Positions 8,565 through 16,638 of a DNA stretch of 42,623 nt are shown here, piece after piece (position 1 is the first letter of the stretch; the number at the start of each line of letters is the position of its first letter). A program made the position numbers and the translations under genes. Location: assembly GCA_937989675.1 (NCBI GenBank), contig CALKRK010000052.1, positions 1 to 42,623 of the forward strand, in the 5' to 3' direction. The notes below the pieces were generated by a model that was given only the letters and a program-made list of their open reading frames with translations, made no database searches and was not told where the DNA came from. Source of the stretch: an uncultured Arenicella sp. GTDB lineage: Bacteria; Pseudomonadota; Gammaproteobacteria; Arenicellales; Arenicellaceae.

Positions 8565-8604
8565 TAGTTCCTACCTTTTATGGTCTTTTTCTGGATTGAT
8601 CTAG

Positions 8605-8653
8605 TTCAGCTTCTTAATAAAGTGCTTATAAAGCAATTTATTAAGAAGCTGAA
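8605..8653. promoter_or_regulatory. 49-bp near-perfect palindrome in the divergent GH2/receptor region
   Basis: TTCAGCTTCTTAATAAA (8605-8621) is exactly complementary to 8637-8653. Inside, TGCTT (8623-8627) pairs with AAGCA (8631-8635) around ATA, leaving one mismatched pair (G8622/A8636). It lies 41 bases before the GH2 start and about 185 before the receptor start. Neither side has a T-run, so it is not a standard terminator. It is a candidate operator for the locus regulator, or a leader hairpin on the GH2 mRNA. Confidence 0.6.
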
Positions 8654-8754
8654 TCGCATTTGTTAGTCATGGAAACTCGCAGATAATAGCAAATTCAATT
8701 GTTATTCCAACCTAAATGTCAAAATATCGATAGAACAAATACTTTAATTATTGC

Positions 8755-8760
8755 TATAAT
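8755..8760 (+). promoter_or_regulatory. Possible -10 element for the TonB receptor gene
   Basis: A perfect TATAAT lies 78 bases before the receptor ATG. The matching -35 position (about 8732-8737, AGAACA) is poor, which fits an activator-dependent promoter. Picked by eye in an AT-rich region. Confidence 0.35.
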
Positions 8761-8837
8761 AGCATTATATTGTCTTAGAACAATCAATAATTACTTATAA
8801 AGATAGCCACAAAATGACACCTATAAGGAGGGTTAAA

Positions 8838-11618
8838 ATGACAACCAAAACCAACTTTCATCAAAAGAATTGGGACAGTATTAGGAAAGCCATAGTAACA
8901 ACAGCCGCAGCACCACTCTTTATTGCATCCTTTCCTACCTACTCTCAAGAAAGTGAAGACATAAAAAGTGCGGACAATGATTCACCTGTCCTTGAAAGTA
9001 TCGTTGTGACAGGTATACGTAGGAGCTTAACCGAGGCGCGCGACCTAAAACGCACCACCAACCAATTCATTGACGCCGTTGTTGCCGAAGACATCGGAAA
9101 GCTACCTGATAACAATGTAGCGGAGTCATTGCAACGCGTTTCAGGAATTCAGCTTGACCGAGGTATTGGTGAAGGTACGTCAGTGTCGATCCGAGGTATT
9201 CGAAATAATGTGGTTTTACTGAATGGTCGAGAGATCTTTGATGCCGGTGGTCGAGGCGGACAAGGGCCAGATACGCTAGGTACGTCAACCTATGGTCTTT
9301 TGTCCCTAGTACCATCCGAATTAATTTCGCGTTTAGAAGTCACAAAATTAGCTGGTGCGGATGAAATAGAGGGTGCTATAGGTGGTACCATCAATATTGT
9401 TACGGCAAAGCCACTTGACTCTCCGGGCTTCAGAGCTTCAGGAAGCGTGGGCACAAGATATGGTGACCTAAGTGGCGAAGCAAACCCAAAGGCGTCGTTT
9501 TTGGTCTCTAATACCTTCGCCGATGATACCTTTGGCATTTCACTAAGTGGTTCATACAGCGACAATAATTATAGAGAAGACGGTTTCAACACCTTTTCTG
9601 GATATACTCGCCTTGAAAACGGCTTAAATTTCACTGACCTGAATTCCTTTAATGCTGTAACCGGCCCGGATGGACTGTTACTTAACCCAGACCCAAATGG
9701 CGACGGGGTAAACGGAATTGTCCATCAAGATCCGCGTTACTGGCAAATCAATGATGGCCGAGAGCGAACTGGTTTTAACCTAAATGCCCAGTGGCTACCC
9801 AATGAAGCTATGGAGCTAAATTATGACGTGCTCTATTCAAAGGTTGAGTCTCAACGAGACAGATACTGGCTCGGTGTGTTCGTGCCTTTTGGTCGAATCG
9901 AAAACGCCGTGCTTAGCGATAATGAAGTGTTGATTAGTGGTATTTCAAACCGCCCTCAGCAGACGAATGTAGAATATGCCGACTTTGAATCAGAAGTTGT
10001 TTCTCAGGCACTCACCTTCAACTGGGACATATCAGAAAACATTCGCTTAAACACAGAGCTTGCCATGTCGAGTTCTGAAAGCACAACACACCAAAACTTT
10101 TTCCGCTTGCAGGCCACCGAGCGCCCTCCTCTACCGTTTTCTTTTGTGCCAGAAATTCCTGAGTTCGGATTTAATGGCGGTTTGTTAAGCGACATCGACT
10201 CACTTCTGTTGACGATTTTATTTGATAGTCGAAGCGGATCGGAAACTGACAATACAGCACTGAGTTTAGATTTTGACCATTACATTAACGATGGCCTAAA
10301 CCTTGAGTATGGGGCACGTTACTCAAAAGTCGAGACAGCATTTACATCCGACACCGTTGACTTGCGGCCAAACACACCCGCAGCCGGTTTAAGCCAATTT
10401 ATTTCAACGTGGTCTAGCCCTGACTTCTTCGCAGGCGAAGCTCCAAGCGTTCCACGTTCCTACCTTGTTGGCTCAAACGTTTTAAGAAGTGCTGGCGGGG
10501 GCTGCGCCGCTTTGGAAAGCTTCTATCTCAACAACCCCGACCCAGCACAAAGAGACGCCTATCTAAATGGCGGAAATCCAGGTTTAGGTTGCGGAACTCA
10601 TGCGGCCGAAACTGATACAGTTGAAGAAGAATTTCAGGCAATTTATGCAAAGCTTAATTTCACATCGGAATTAGGCTCTATACCGGTGTCTGGTAACGTT
10701 GGAGTTCGTTATCTCAATCGAGACCTTACCTCTACCGGCACGTTACTACTGGAAGGGTCTCCACCACAGCCCTTTGTTACCAAAAAAGACGACTCGACTG
10801 TACTACCGTCGGCGGTCGTGAAATTCGATTTAAACGACAATCTAGTTGCTAGAGCTGGCTATGCCAAAGTGCTTTCTTACCCAAGCTCAGGAAGCTTGAG
10901 AAACAATCTAACACTTTTTGGTAGTGGTGACGGCTTTGGCGGTTCACCAGAACTTGACCCGTTTGAAGCTGATCAATTCGACCTGTCACTGGAATACTAC
11001 TTTTCAGAAGACGCGCTGCTTTCAGTAGCCTATTTCAAGAAGGAAATAGACTCTTTCGTTATCCAGCAAACAGACCGAGAAGTCATTCCTAACTTTGTTA
11101 ACCCGGATGATGGCTCAAACCTAGGTTTGATCTCTCGCGGCGTCAACGGTGATGGTGGGTCGGTTGATGGAATTGAGCTGTCTTACCAGCAGTCTTTTTC
11201 AACATTACCCGCCCCATTAGACGGCCTTGGTATACAAGCAACGTATACAAACATTTCCAGCGACACTCCGTTTACCGACCCAAGCGGGCGTGTACTGCCT
11301 CAGCCAGGCTTATCCGAAAACAACATAAACGCAGTTCTGTATTGGGAAAAAGGCCCACTAGGAGCGCGCCTAGCTTATAACTGGCGTGACGAATACCTTG
11401 ATCGCTTAGGTTTCAGTGGCTCAGGCATTTTTGCTGACTCTTATGACGATCTGGTATTTAGCGCGTACTACGATATTAATGACAGATTCACAGTATCGTT
11501 TGAAGCGACAAACTTACTGGATACTCGCCTTAAGCTTTTCAATACATCTACTGAGGCAACTCGTAGCATTGTGGAATTTGGGCCTTCCTATGCATTAACA
11601 CTGCGCGGTTCTCTATAA
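8838..11618 (+). CDS. TonB-dependent outer-membrane receptor (TIGR01782-like, carbohydrate type)
   Basis: Imports a large solute, here probably galactan oligosaccharides, across the outer membrane using TonB energy. The start is the ATG at 8838, because AAGGAGGG ends six bases before it. 926 residues: signal peptide (1-38), TonB-box-like LESIVVTG, plug domain (VAEDIGKLPDNNVAESLQRVSGIQL, then SVSIRGIRNNVVLLNGREI), and a beta-barrel rich in alternating aromatic strands. The plug wording is typical of the Xanthomonas/Caulobacter-type receptors found in polysaccharide loci. The last residue is Leu (RGSL), not the common terminal Phe or other aromatic. First gene of the plus-strand block, followed by its own terminator. 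Confidence 0.94.
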   Translation: MTTKTNFHQKNWDSIRKAIVTTAAAPLFIASFPTYSQESEDIKSADNDSPVLESIVVTGIRRSLTEARDLKRTTNQFIDAVVAEDIGKLPDNNVAESLQRVSGIQLDRGIGEGTSVSIRGIRNNVVLLNGREIFDAGGRGGQGPDTLGTSTYGLLSLVPSELISRLEVTKLAGADEIEGAIGGTINIVTAKPLDSPGFRASGSVGTRYGDLSGEANPKASFLVSNTFADDTFGISLSGSYSDNNYREDGFNTFSGYTRLENGLNFTDLNSFNAVTGPDGLLLNPDPNGDGVNGIVHQDPRYWQINDGRERTGFNLNAQWLPNEAMELNYDVLYSKVESQRDRYWLGVFVPFGRIENAVLSDNEVLISGISNRPQQTNVEYADFESEVVSQALTFNWDISENIRLNTELAMSSSESTTHQNFFRLQATERPPLPFSFVPEIPEFGFNGGLLSDIDSLLLTILFDSRSGSETDNTALSLDFDHYINDGLNLEYGARYSKVETAFTSDTVDLRPNTPAAGLSQFISTWSSPDFFAGEAPSVPRSYLVGSNVLRSAGGGCAALESFYLNNPDPAQRDAYLNGGNPGLGCGTHAAETDTVEEEFQAIYAKLNFTSELGSIPVSGNVGVRYLNRDLTSTGTLLLEGSPPQPFVTKKDDSTVLPSAVVKFDLNDNLVARAGYAKVLSYPSSGSLRNNLTLFGSGDGFGGSPELDPFEADQFDLSLEYYFSEDALLSVAYFKKEIDSFVIQQTDREVIPNFVNPDDGSNLGLISRGVNGDGGSVDGIELSYQQSFSTLPAPLDGLGIQATYTNISSDTPFTDPSGRVLPQPGLSENNINAVLYWEKGPLGARLAYNWRDEYLDRLGFSGSGIFADSYDDLVFSAYYDINDRFTVSFEATNLLDTRLKLFNTSTEATRSIVEFGPSYALTLRGSL

Positions 11619-11636
11619 TTTTATTCTCTCCTATTC

Positions 11637-11668
11637 GAGAGCAGGCAATTTGTCTGCTCTCATTTTTT
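11637..11668 (+). terminator. Intrinsic terminator after the receptor gene
   Basis: GAGAGCAG (11637-11644) pairs with CTGCTCTC (11654-11661), and the loop can add a CAA/TTG pairing. ATTTTTTT follows. It separates the receptor transcript from the downstream catabolic genes, which suggests they have their own promoter in 11670-11900. Confidence 0.88.
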
Positions 11669-11902
11669 TATACCTAAAATTTGAAACACAACTACGGTCA
11701 AGCGTAAATTAAGGACATGATAGAGACACAATCGACTTTTTATACCTTCGAATGATCAAAAGCTATTAATTAAACCTCGCAGCCACCTATTAGACCTTCT
11801 AGTGGCAACCATTAGAATCGATAGGTAGTGTGAATAAAAACAACCTATATTGCGAATAACGACGCAGTACCAATTAACTATACAAAAAGTTTAGGCATTA
11901 TT

Positions 11903-12838
11903 TTGACTACACAATTTTCGGGTGTTCTACCTGTGATACCCACCCCTTTTTCACAAGAAAACGAAGTAGACTTGGAGTCTTTAAAAAGTGTCGTGCAATA
12001 CGCGACTGACAGCCACGCAAATGCGCTGGTTTATCCTGGTGTGGCTAGCGAAGACATTCAGCTAAGTGCGCAAGAACGTTTACAGTGCCTGACGGTTGTC
12101 ACCGAAACAGCAGCAGGCCAGACACCAATCATCGCTGGAGTTAACTCAAACGAACCAGAAACCATGGTTGAGATGGCAGCATTAATGCGCCAACACGGAG
12201 CTGATGGCATCATGGCTATGGCGGTACCAAGCATGGTCGAAAAAGGCTACAAGTACTGGTTTCAAGCTATTTCAGACGCCACTGATGGCTTACCGATTAT
12301 TCTGCAAAATCTATTTTCCCCCAGAGGTGCTGACCTCAGCGCTGACCAGATGATAGAACTGGCTAAAGACGTTGAAGCCATACGCTATGTTAAAGAAGAA
12401 GGCATTCCATCAGGACCAAAGGTGAGCGCCGTATTCAAAAATGCGGGAGATTATCTGGATGGCATTATTGGAGGCGGTGGCGCACGCTACGTGTTTGAAG
12501 AACTTGAACGTGGCGCAATAGCCACAATGCCGGCCATTGAGCTCTTAGAGCTTCATGTTGCTTTGCTTGAATCTTATCTGGCTGGTGAGCGTGATAAGAC
12601 ACTACGACTCTACCAACAAAGCCTAGCGATCCTGTTAATGCAAGCTCCATACCGAATGCGTTTAACCAAATTGATTCTTAAACACCGAGGAATTATCAAG
12701 ACGGACGTCGTTCGCGAATCTCTTCCCGAGCTGGATGAATACTCTAAAAAGTTAATCTTAGAAATGTACCAACAGTTAGACCTAACTAACGTATCTAGTG
12801 GCATTGCTGATAACTGTATGGCTCTTAATCATGCATAA
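11903..12838 (+). CDS. DapA-superfamily aldolase/dehydratase (sugar-acid lyase candidate)
   Basis: 311 residues with the class I aldolase barrel of the dihydrodipicolinate synthase/N-acetylneuraminate lyase superfamily. Schiff-base Lys164 lies in IRYVKEEG. The GTTGE loop is changed to GVASED (46-51). Where DapA has the catalytic Tyr of its YN motif, this protein has Gln-Asn (LQNLFSP, 134-140), as in a sub-branch of uncharacterised members. It is therefore not the lysine-pathway enzyme. Beside an enolase-superfamily dehydratase, it most likely cleaves or dehydrates a 2-keto-3-deoxy sugar acid, giving pyruvate plus a three-carbon aldehyde if an aldolase. The start is TTG at 11903 with AGG seven bases upstream. 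It overlaps the next gene by 8 bases, so translation is probably coupled. Confidence 0.85.
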   Translation: MTTQFSGVLPVIPTPFSQENEVDLESLKSVVQYATDSHANALVYPGVASEDIQLSAQERLQCLTVVTETAAGQTPIIAGVNSNEPETMVEMAALMRQHGADGIMAMAVPSMVEKGYKYWFQAISDATDGLPIILQNLFSPRGADLSADQMIELAKDVEAIRYVKEEGIPSGPKVSAVFKNAGDYLDGIIGGGGARYVFEELERGAIATMPAIELLELHVALLESYLAGERDKTLRLYQQSLAILLMQAPYRMRLTKLILKHRGIIKTDVVRESLPELDEYSKKLILEMYQQLDLTNVSSGIADNCMALNHA

Positions 12839-14000
12839 CACCATAGAACATATTGATGTATTCGTTTTTGAACGAGAGCCTAATCAAGCCTACCTTGGTG
12901 ATGTAAGCGATGGTGACATCCAGCTAAATGAGCACCATTTTGTGCGAAAATTCAATGGTACCGTCTACCCACTTCGTGATCGGTCAGTTGTTGTTCGAAT
13001 TATCGACAAAGACGGTGTTATCGGTTGGGGCGAAACCTATGGATTAGTCGCCCCGAAAATTGTTGCCGCTCTGGTAGATGATTTGTTTGGGCCGTATCTA
13101 AAGTCACTTGATCCAATGTCCCCTGACAAAGTTTGGGATGCCTTCTATTCATTGCAACGTAATCGGGGTTATTGGGGTGGCTACCTTGCTGATACCTTTG
13201 CCGCCATTGATATTGCTCTGTGGGACTTATATTCGCGAGCGCAAGGCATCAGCATTCAAGCCGCGATTGGCTGCGCAGGTAACGGCAAGGTTCGAGCCTA
13301 CGTATCCGGTTTACCCAAAAACACCACTGAGGAACGCGTAGAGCTTGCACAAGCATGGCAAGCAAAGGGGTTCGACCAACTTAAGATTCCCATTAGCGCT
13401 ACTCAAGATGGTGACGTGCCAGGCGAATTTAATGCACTACGCAAGGCTCTTGGTGAAAAGCAGAAAATTGCGTTGGACATGCACTGGTGTAAATCCACCG
13501 AAGAAACAATCACTATCGAAAGTGCCATTCGCCCCTATAACCCTTGGTTTATTGAAGCGCCTACCTTGCCTGAAGATGTTGAAGCCCAAATACGCATAGG
13601 TCAATCAATGCCTACACCACTCGCCTTAGGTGAGGAATGGCGCACCGAATGGGATTACCGTCTGCGCAAAGACAGCTGCCGGATTGTACAGCCAGAAATG
13701 GGGCATACCGGAATCACGCAGTTTCTCCGCATTAGCAAACTAGCGCAAGCAAATAAAGCACTTGTTATGCCTCATGCCACTATCGGTATGGGCATATTTA
13801 TGGCCGCAAGTTTAAGAGCCGCGCTGGCGGTAGACGCAGCCGCACATGAATTTCAGCACACGATTTACCATAGAAACGGGGCGTTACTCGAAGGTACTGC
13901 CTCTTGCGAAGAGGGCTACTTTGATATTCCTGACACCCCTGGCCATGGAGTCGTGCCCAATGACGAGGGCCTTGGCTATTTAACTCTATTGCAGGTTTAA
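12831..14000 (+). CDS. Enolase-superfamily (mandelate racemase group) sugar-acid dehydratase or cycloisomerase
   Basis: 389 residues. The start is the ATG at 12831 (MHNTIEHIDV), inside the end of the DapA-like gene. Metal ligands are Asp216 (LDMHW), Glu242 (WFIEAP) and Glu268 (ALGEEW). His218 two residues after the first ligand and His315 (VMPHATIGMG) match the acid/base layout of galactonate-type dehydratases. The usual KxK of many group members is Lys185-Ile-Pro (LKIPIS). Such enzymes remove water from aldonates to give 2-keto-3-deoxy acids. In agar users a relative converts 3,6-anhydrogalactonate to a 2-keto-3-deoxy acid. Galactonate dehydratase or anhydrogalactonate cycloisomerase are both possible; sequence alone does not decide. 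Confidence 0.85.
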   Translation: MHNTIEHIDVFVFEREPNQAYLGDVSDGDIQLNEHHFVRKFNGTVYPLRDRSVVVRIIDKDGVIGWGETYGLVAPKIVAALVDDLFGPYLKSLDPMSPDKVWDAFYSLQRNRGYWGGYLADTFAAIDIALWDLYSRAQGISIQAAIGCAGNGKVRAYVSGLPKNTTEERVELAQAWQAKGFDQLKIPISATQDGDVPGEFNALRKALGEKQKIALDMHWCKSTEETITIESAIRPYNPWFIEAPTLPEDVEAQIRIGQSMPTPLALGEEWRTEWDYRLRKDSCRIVQPEMGHTGITQFLRISKLAQANKALVMPHATIGMGIFMAASLRAALAVDAAAHEFQHTIYHRNGALLEGTASCEEGYFDIPDTPGHGVVPNDEGLGYLTLLQV

Positions 14001-14046
14001 TTTCACTGATCAATCTGTGATCACAACGCCTATTACAAAAACACCT

Positions 14047-14790
14047 ATGACGACTACTTACACAGACTTTAAACAAAAACATGTCATCGTAACAGGCGCG
14101 GCCAACGGTATTGGGCAGGCCATCGCCCTCGCCTTCGCTGAGCAAAATGCAGTTGTCGGCGCATGGGACATTGATGAAGAGAACTTACGGCGAACCTGCA
14201 TTGACCACGACAACCTCTACCCGCTAGTTTGCGACTTGTCAGACCCTAAGCAAGTTGCCTCAACACATGCTTTGGCCGTAGCTAAGCATGGTGAAGTAAG
14301 TACGTTGATTAATAATGCGGGCGTGGATCGACGCATGTCTATCAGTGAGCAATCGTCGCAGGATTGGCGTTGGATGTTATCCGTAAATCTGGATCATCAA
14401 GCACAATTGAGCGCACTGGTGGCGCCTGCCATGAAACAACATAACACCGGCGCTATTATTAACATGTCGTCAACCGCCTGGATGAAGCTGGCTGAAAACC
14501 TGACGGCTTACCATGCGGCCAAGGCCGGTGTGATTGGACTAACCCGCGGTCTTGCGAGTGAACTCGGGCCTTACAACATCCGTGTCAACGCGATTGCTCC
14601 AGGCCGCGTTATCACGGAACGAGTGGCAAACCTGGTGGACGAAAAATGGATTGAGGAAACCAAGCAACTACAGTGCCTTAAATATCTGATTAGCCCAGAA
14701 GATATTGCCCAAACTGCGTTATGGCTCGCATCACAATCAGCAAGAAGCATTACAGGCCAAACCATCATTGTTGATGCTGGCGTAACGTAA
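14047..14790 (+). CDS. Short-chain dehydrogenase/reductase, sugar dehydrogenase-like
   Basis: 247 residues from the ATG at 14047; an upstream GTG at 14017 adds ten unlikely residues. Classical SDR features: TGAANGIG (16-23) for dinucleotide binding, Asp41 at the end of strand two suggesting NAD rather than NADP, NNAG (89-92), Ser141/142, Tyr155 and Lys159. The C-terminal stretch (TERVANLVDEKW, then ISPEDIAQTALWLAS and TGQTIIVDAG) resembles sugar 1-dehydrogenases and keto-deoxy-aldonate dehydrogenases. In this operon it would either oxidise galactose to galactonolactone or oxidise a 2-keto-3-deoxy acid. It lies 46 bases after the dehydratase gene. Confidence 0.87.
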   Translation: MTTTYTDFKQKHVIVTGAANGIGQAIALAFAEQNAVVGAWDIDEENLRRTCIDHDNLYPLVCDLSDPKQVASTHALAVAKHGEVSTLINNAGVDRRMSISEQSSQDWRWMLSVNLDHQAQLSALVAPAMKQHNTGAIINMSSTAWMKLAENLTAYHAAKAGVIGLTRGLASELGPYNIRVNAIAPGRVITERVANLVDEKWIEETKQLQCLKYLISPEDIAQTALWLASQSARSITGQTIIVDAGVT

Positions 14791-14847
14791 AAGTCGGTCT
14801 CGCGCTCGAATACATAAATTCCAAAAAAACAATAATTTGATTCCAAT

Positions 14848-16551
14848 ATGACTCAGTTTGACACAATAACCGCCGTAATCTTCAGCTTAGTTGTTTTTTC
14901 GGCCGGACTCGCGTTTGCGCGACTCAGTTCAGGTTCGGGCACTCGATCCTTCTTCTCTGGCGGCGGTGCAGTGCCTTGGTGGGTTAGTGGTCTATCCTTA
15001 TACATGAGTTTCTTTTCCGTCGGCACCTTTGTGGTCTGGGGGTCAATTGCCTATTCCGACGGCTTAGTCGCCGTCACAATTCAAACCATGATGTGTTTGG
15101 CGGGTATTATCATCGGCGCCATGATCGCACCACGCTGGAATCGAACATCGGTCATGACTGCGGCCGAGTACATAGGTGACCGTTTAGGTGAAAAAACCAA
15201 AGTCACTTACACATCACTCTTCTTACTGAGCTCAATGGTTGGTATGGGCGGGTGGCTGTACCCAGTTGGAAAAATAGTTGAGGTGTCAACTGGTATACCA
15301 TTGGAAACCGCCATCCTGTTTCTCGCCGGGTTCATTCTTGTTTACACCGTTGTTGGTGGCTTGTGGGCCGTTTTAGTCACCGACATTCTGCAGTTCGTGG
15401 TACTCAGCGCGGCTATCATCATCGTTGTACCCTTGGCATTTGGGCAAATCGGTGGTTTCAGCGGCTTTCTGGAAAAAACTCCAGAGGGTTTTTTTAACCT
15501 CACCAACAGTGAATACACGCCAGGCTTTCTCATCGCCTTTTTAGTTTACAATACCGTCTTCATTGGTGGCCACTGGGGCTACGTGCAACGCTACACTACG
15601 GTTTCATCACCGTCATCGGCCAGAAAAGTAGCCTGGCTATTTTCAGCCCTGTATTTGTTTAGCCCATTAATTTGGATGCTGCCCCCGATGATCTACCGAG
15701 TTATGCAACCCGACCTCGCCGGTCTTGCCAACGAAGGCGCCTACATGCTGGTAAGCAAAGCGGTTCTGCCAAGTGGCATATTGGGGCTTATGATCGCAGC
15801 CATGGTGTTTGCCACGGCCAGCTCAGTAAACACGGTTTTGAACATATCCGCAGCTGTATTCACCAATGATATATACAAACCATTACGCAAGTCTGCGTCA
15901 GAGAAACATCTGCTGACGGTTGGCCGACTATCAACCGCTGTGTTGGGAATCACCGCCGTGGTGAGTTCATTTTTTGTGCAGCACTTTGGTGGGCTAGTGA
16001 ATATGATACTGGCTATATCGGCTATTATAGGGGGCTCGTTGTTCATGCCACCGATATGGTCGCTGTTTTCACGGCGTCAAACGGCACGTAGCATTCTGAC
16101 CGTGACATTCATCTCCTTAGGCGCAAACATTGCCCTAAACCTCATTACACCGAGCACACTGGGAATCTCCCTGGACCGCAGCGAACAAATGATGTTTGGT
16201 GTATTTTTCCCGCTTACACTACTGTTAGCTTTCGAGCTTTGGTACCTCCTGCAGAACAAGGAAGACCCTCAAATGGCGCACTACGATGCCGCCACGCGAA
16301 TGCGTCGTCAGCAAAAAGTCAGTGCCGTTGAACAATCGTCAGAACAACACGTTGATGATCAATCAGTCACTATTATTTCTCTCAGCATTTGCGTTGTCGG
16401 CCTGTTAATTATTGCGCTAGGAATGATCGCTGAGAGCGCGACACTCACGGTCTCGACCACCGGTTTCATCATTTTGCTTGGAGGCGCATGCCTTAATCCA
16501 CGCTTCCGACGTTGGAGAAGCGGCATAACACAGAAGAATACCGGTATGTAG
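14848..16551 (+). CDS. Sodium:solute symporter (SSS family)
   Basis: 567 residues with about 13-14 membrane segments. The N-terminus (SFFSGGGAVPWWVSGLSLYM, then GTFVVWGSIAYSDG) and ASSVNTVLNISAAVFTNDIY near residue 325 are typical of sodium/sugar and related symporters. The position between the catabolic enzymes and the GH50 gene suggests uptake of a monosaccharide or small oligosaccharide from the periplasm. The sugar cannot be read from the sequence. 57 bases separate it from the SDR gene and 87 from GH50, consistent with one operon. Confidence 0.9.
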   Translation: MTQFDTITAVIFSLVVFSAGLAFARLSSGSGTRSFFSGGGAVPWWVSGLSLYMSFFSVGTFVVWGSIAYSDGLVAVTIQTMMCLAGIIIGAMIAPRWNRTSVMTAAEYIGDRLGEKTKVTYTSLFLLSSMVGMGGWLYPVGKIVEVSTGIPLETAILFLAGFILVYTVVGGLWAVLVTDILQFVVLSAAIIIVVPLAFGQIGGFSGFLEKTPEGFFNLTNSEYTPGFLIAFLVYNTVFIGGHWGYVQRYTTVSSPSSARKVAWLFSALYLFSPLIWMLPPMIYRVMQPDLAGLANEGAYMLVSKAVLPSGILGLMIAAMVFATASSVNTVLNISAAVFTNDIYKPLRKSASEKHLLTVGRLSTAVLGITAVVSSFFVQHFGGLVNMILAISAIIGGSLFMPPIWSLFSRRQTARSILTVTFISLGANIALNLITPSTLGISLDRSEQMMFGVFFPLTLLLAFELWYLLQNKEDPQMAHYDAATRMRRQQKVSAVEQSSEQHVDDQSVTIISLSICVVGLLIIALGMIAESATLTVSTTGFIILLGGACLNPRFRRWRSGITQKNTGM

Positions 16552-16638
16552 CGCGACACTAAAAACAGACAGAAACCTTCCTTTTTGGTGCCGCCTTCCC
16601 GAACGAGAGCGTACGGAAAACTCAAGGTAGATAACAAA

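Noticed and set aside
5651-8603. Shared octamer TTGATCTA upstream of both the IclR and the GH2 genes (5651 and 8596)
   Set aside because: One 8-mer match between two regions of 100-270 bases is expected by chance about as often as not.
8731-8784. Direct repeat TAGAACAA at 8731 and 8776 in the receptor promoter region
   Set aside because: Eight bases in an AT-rich 270-base region is not significant; no clear operator geometry.
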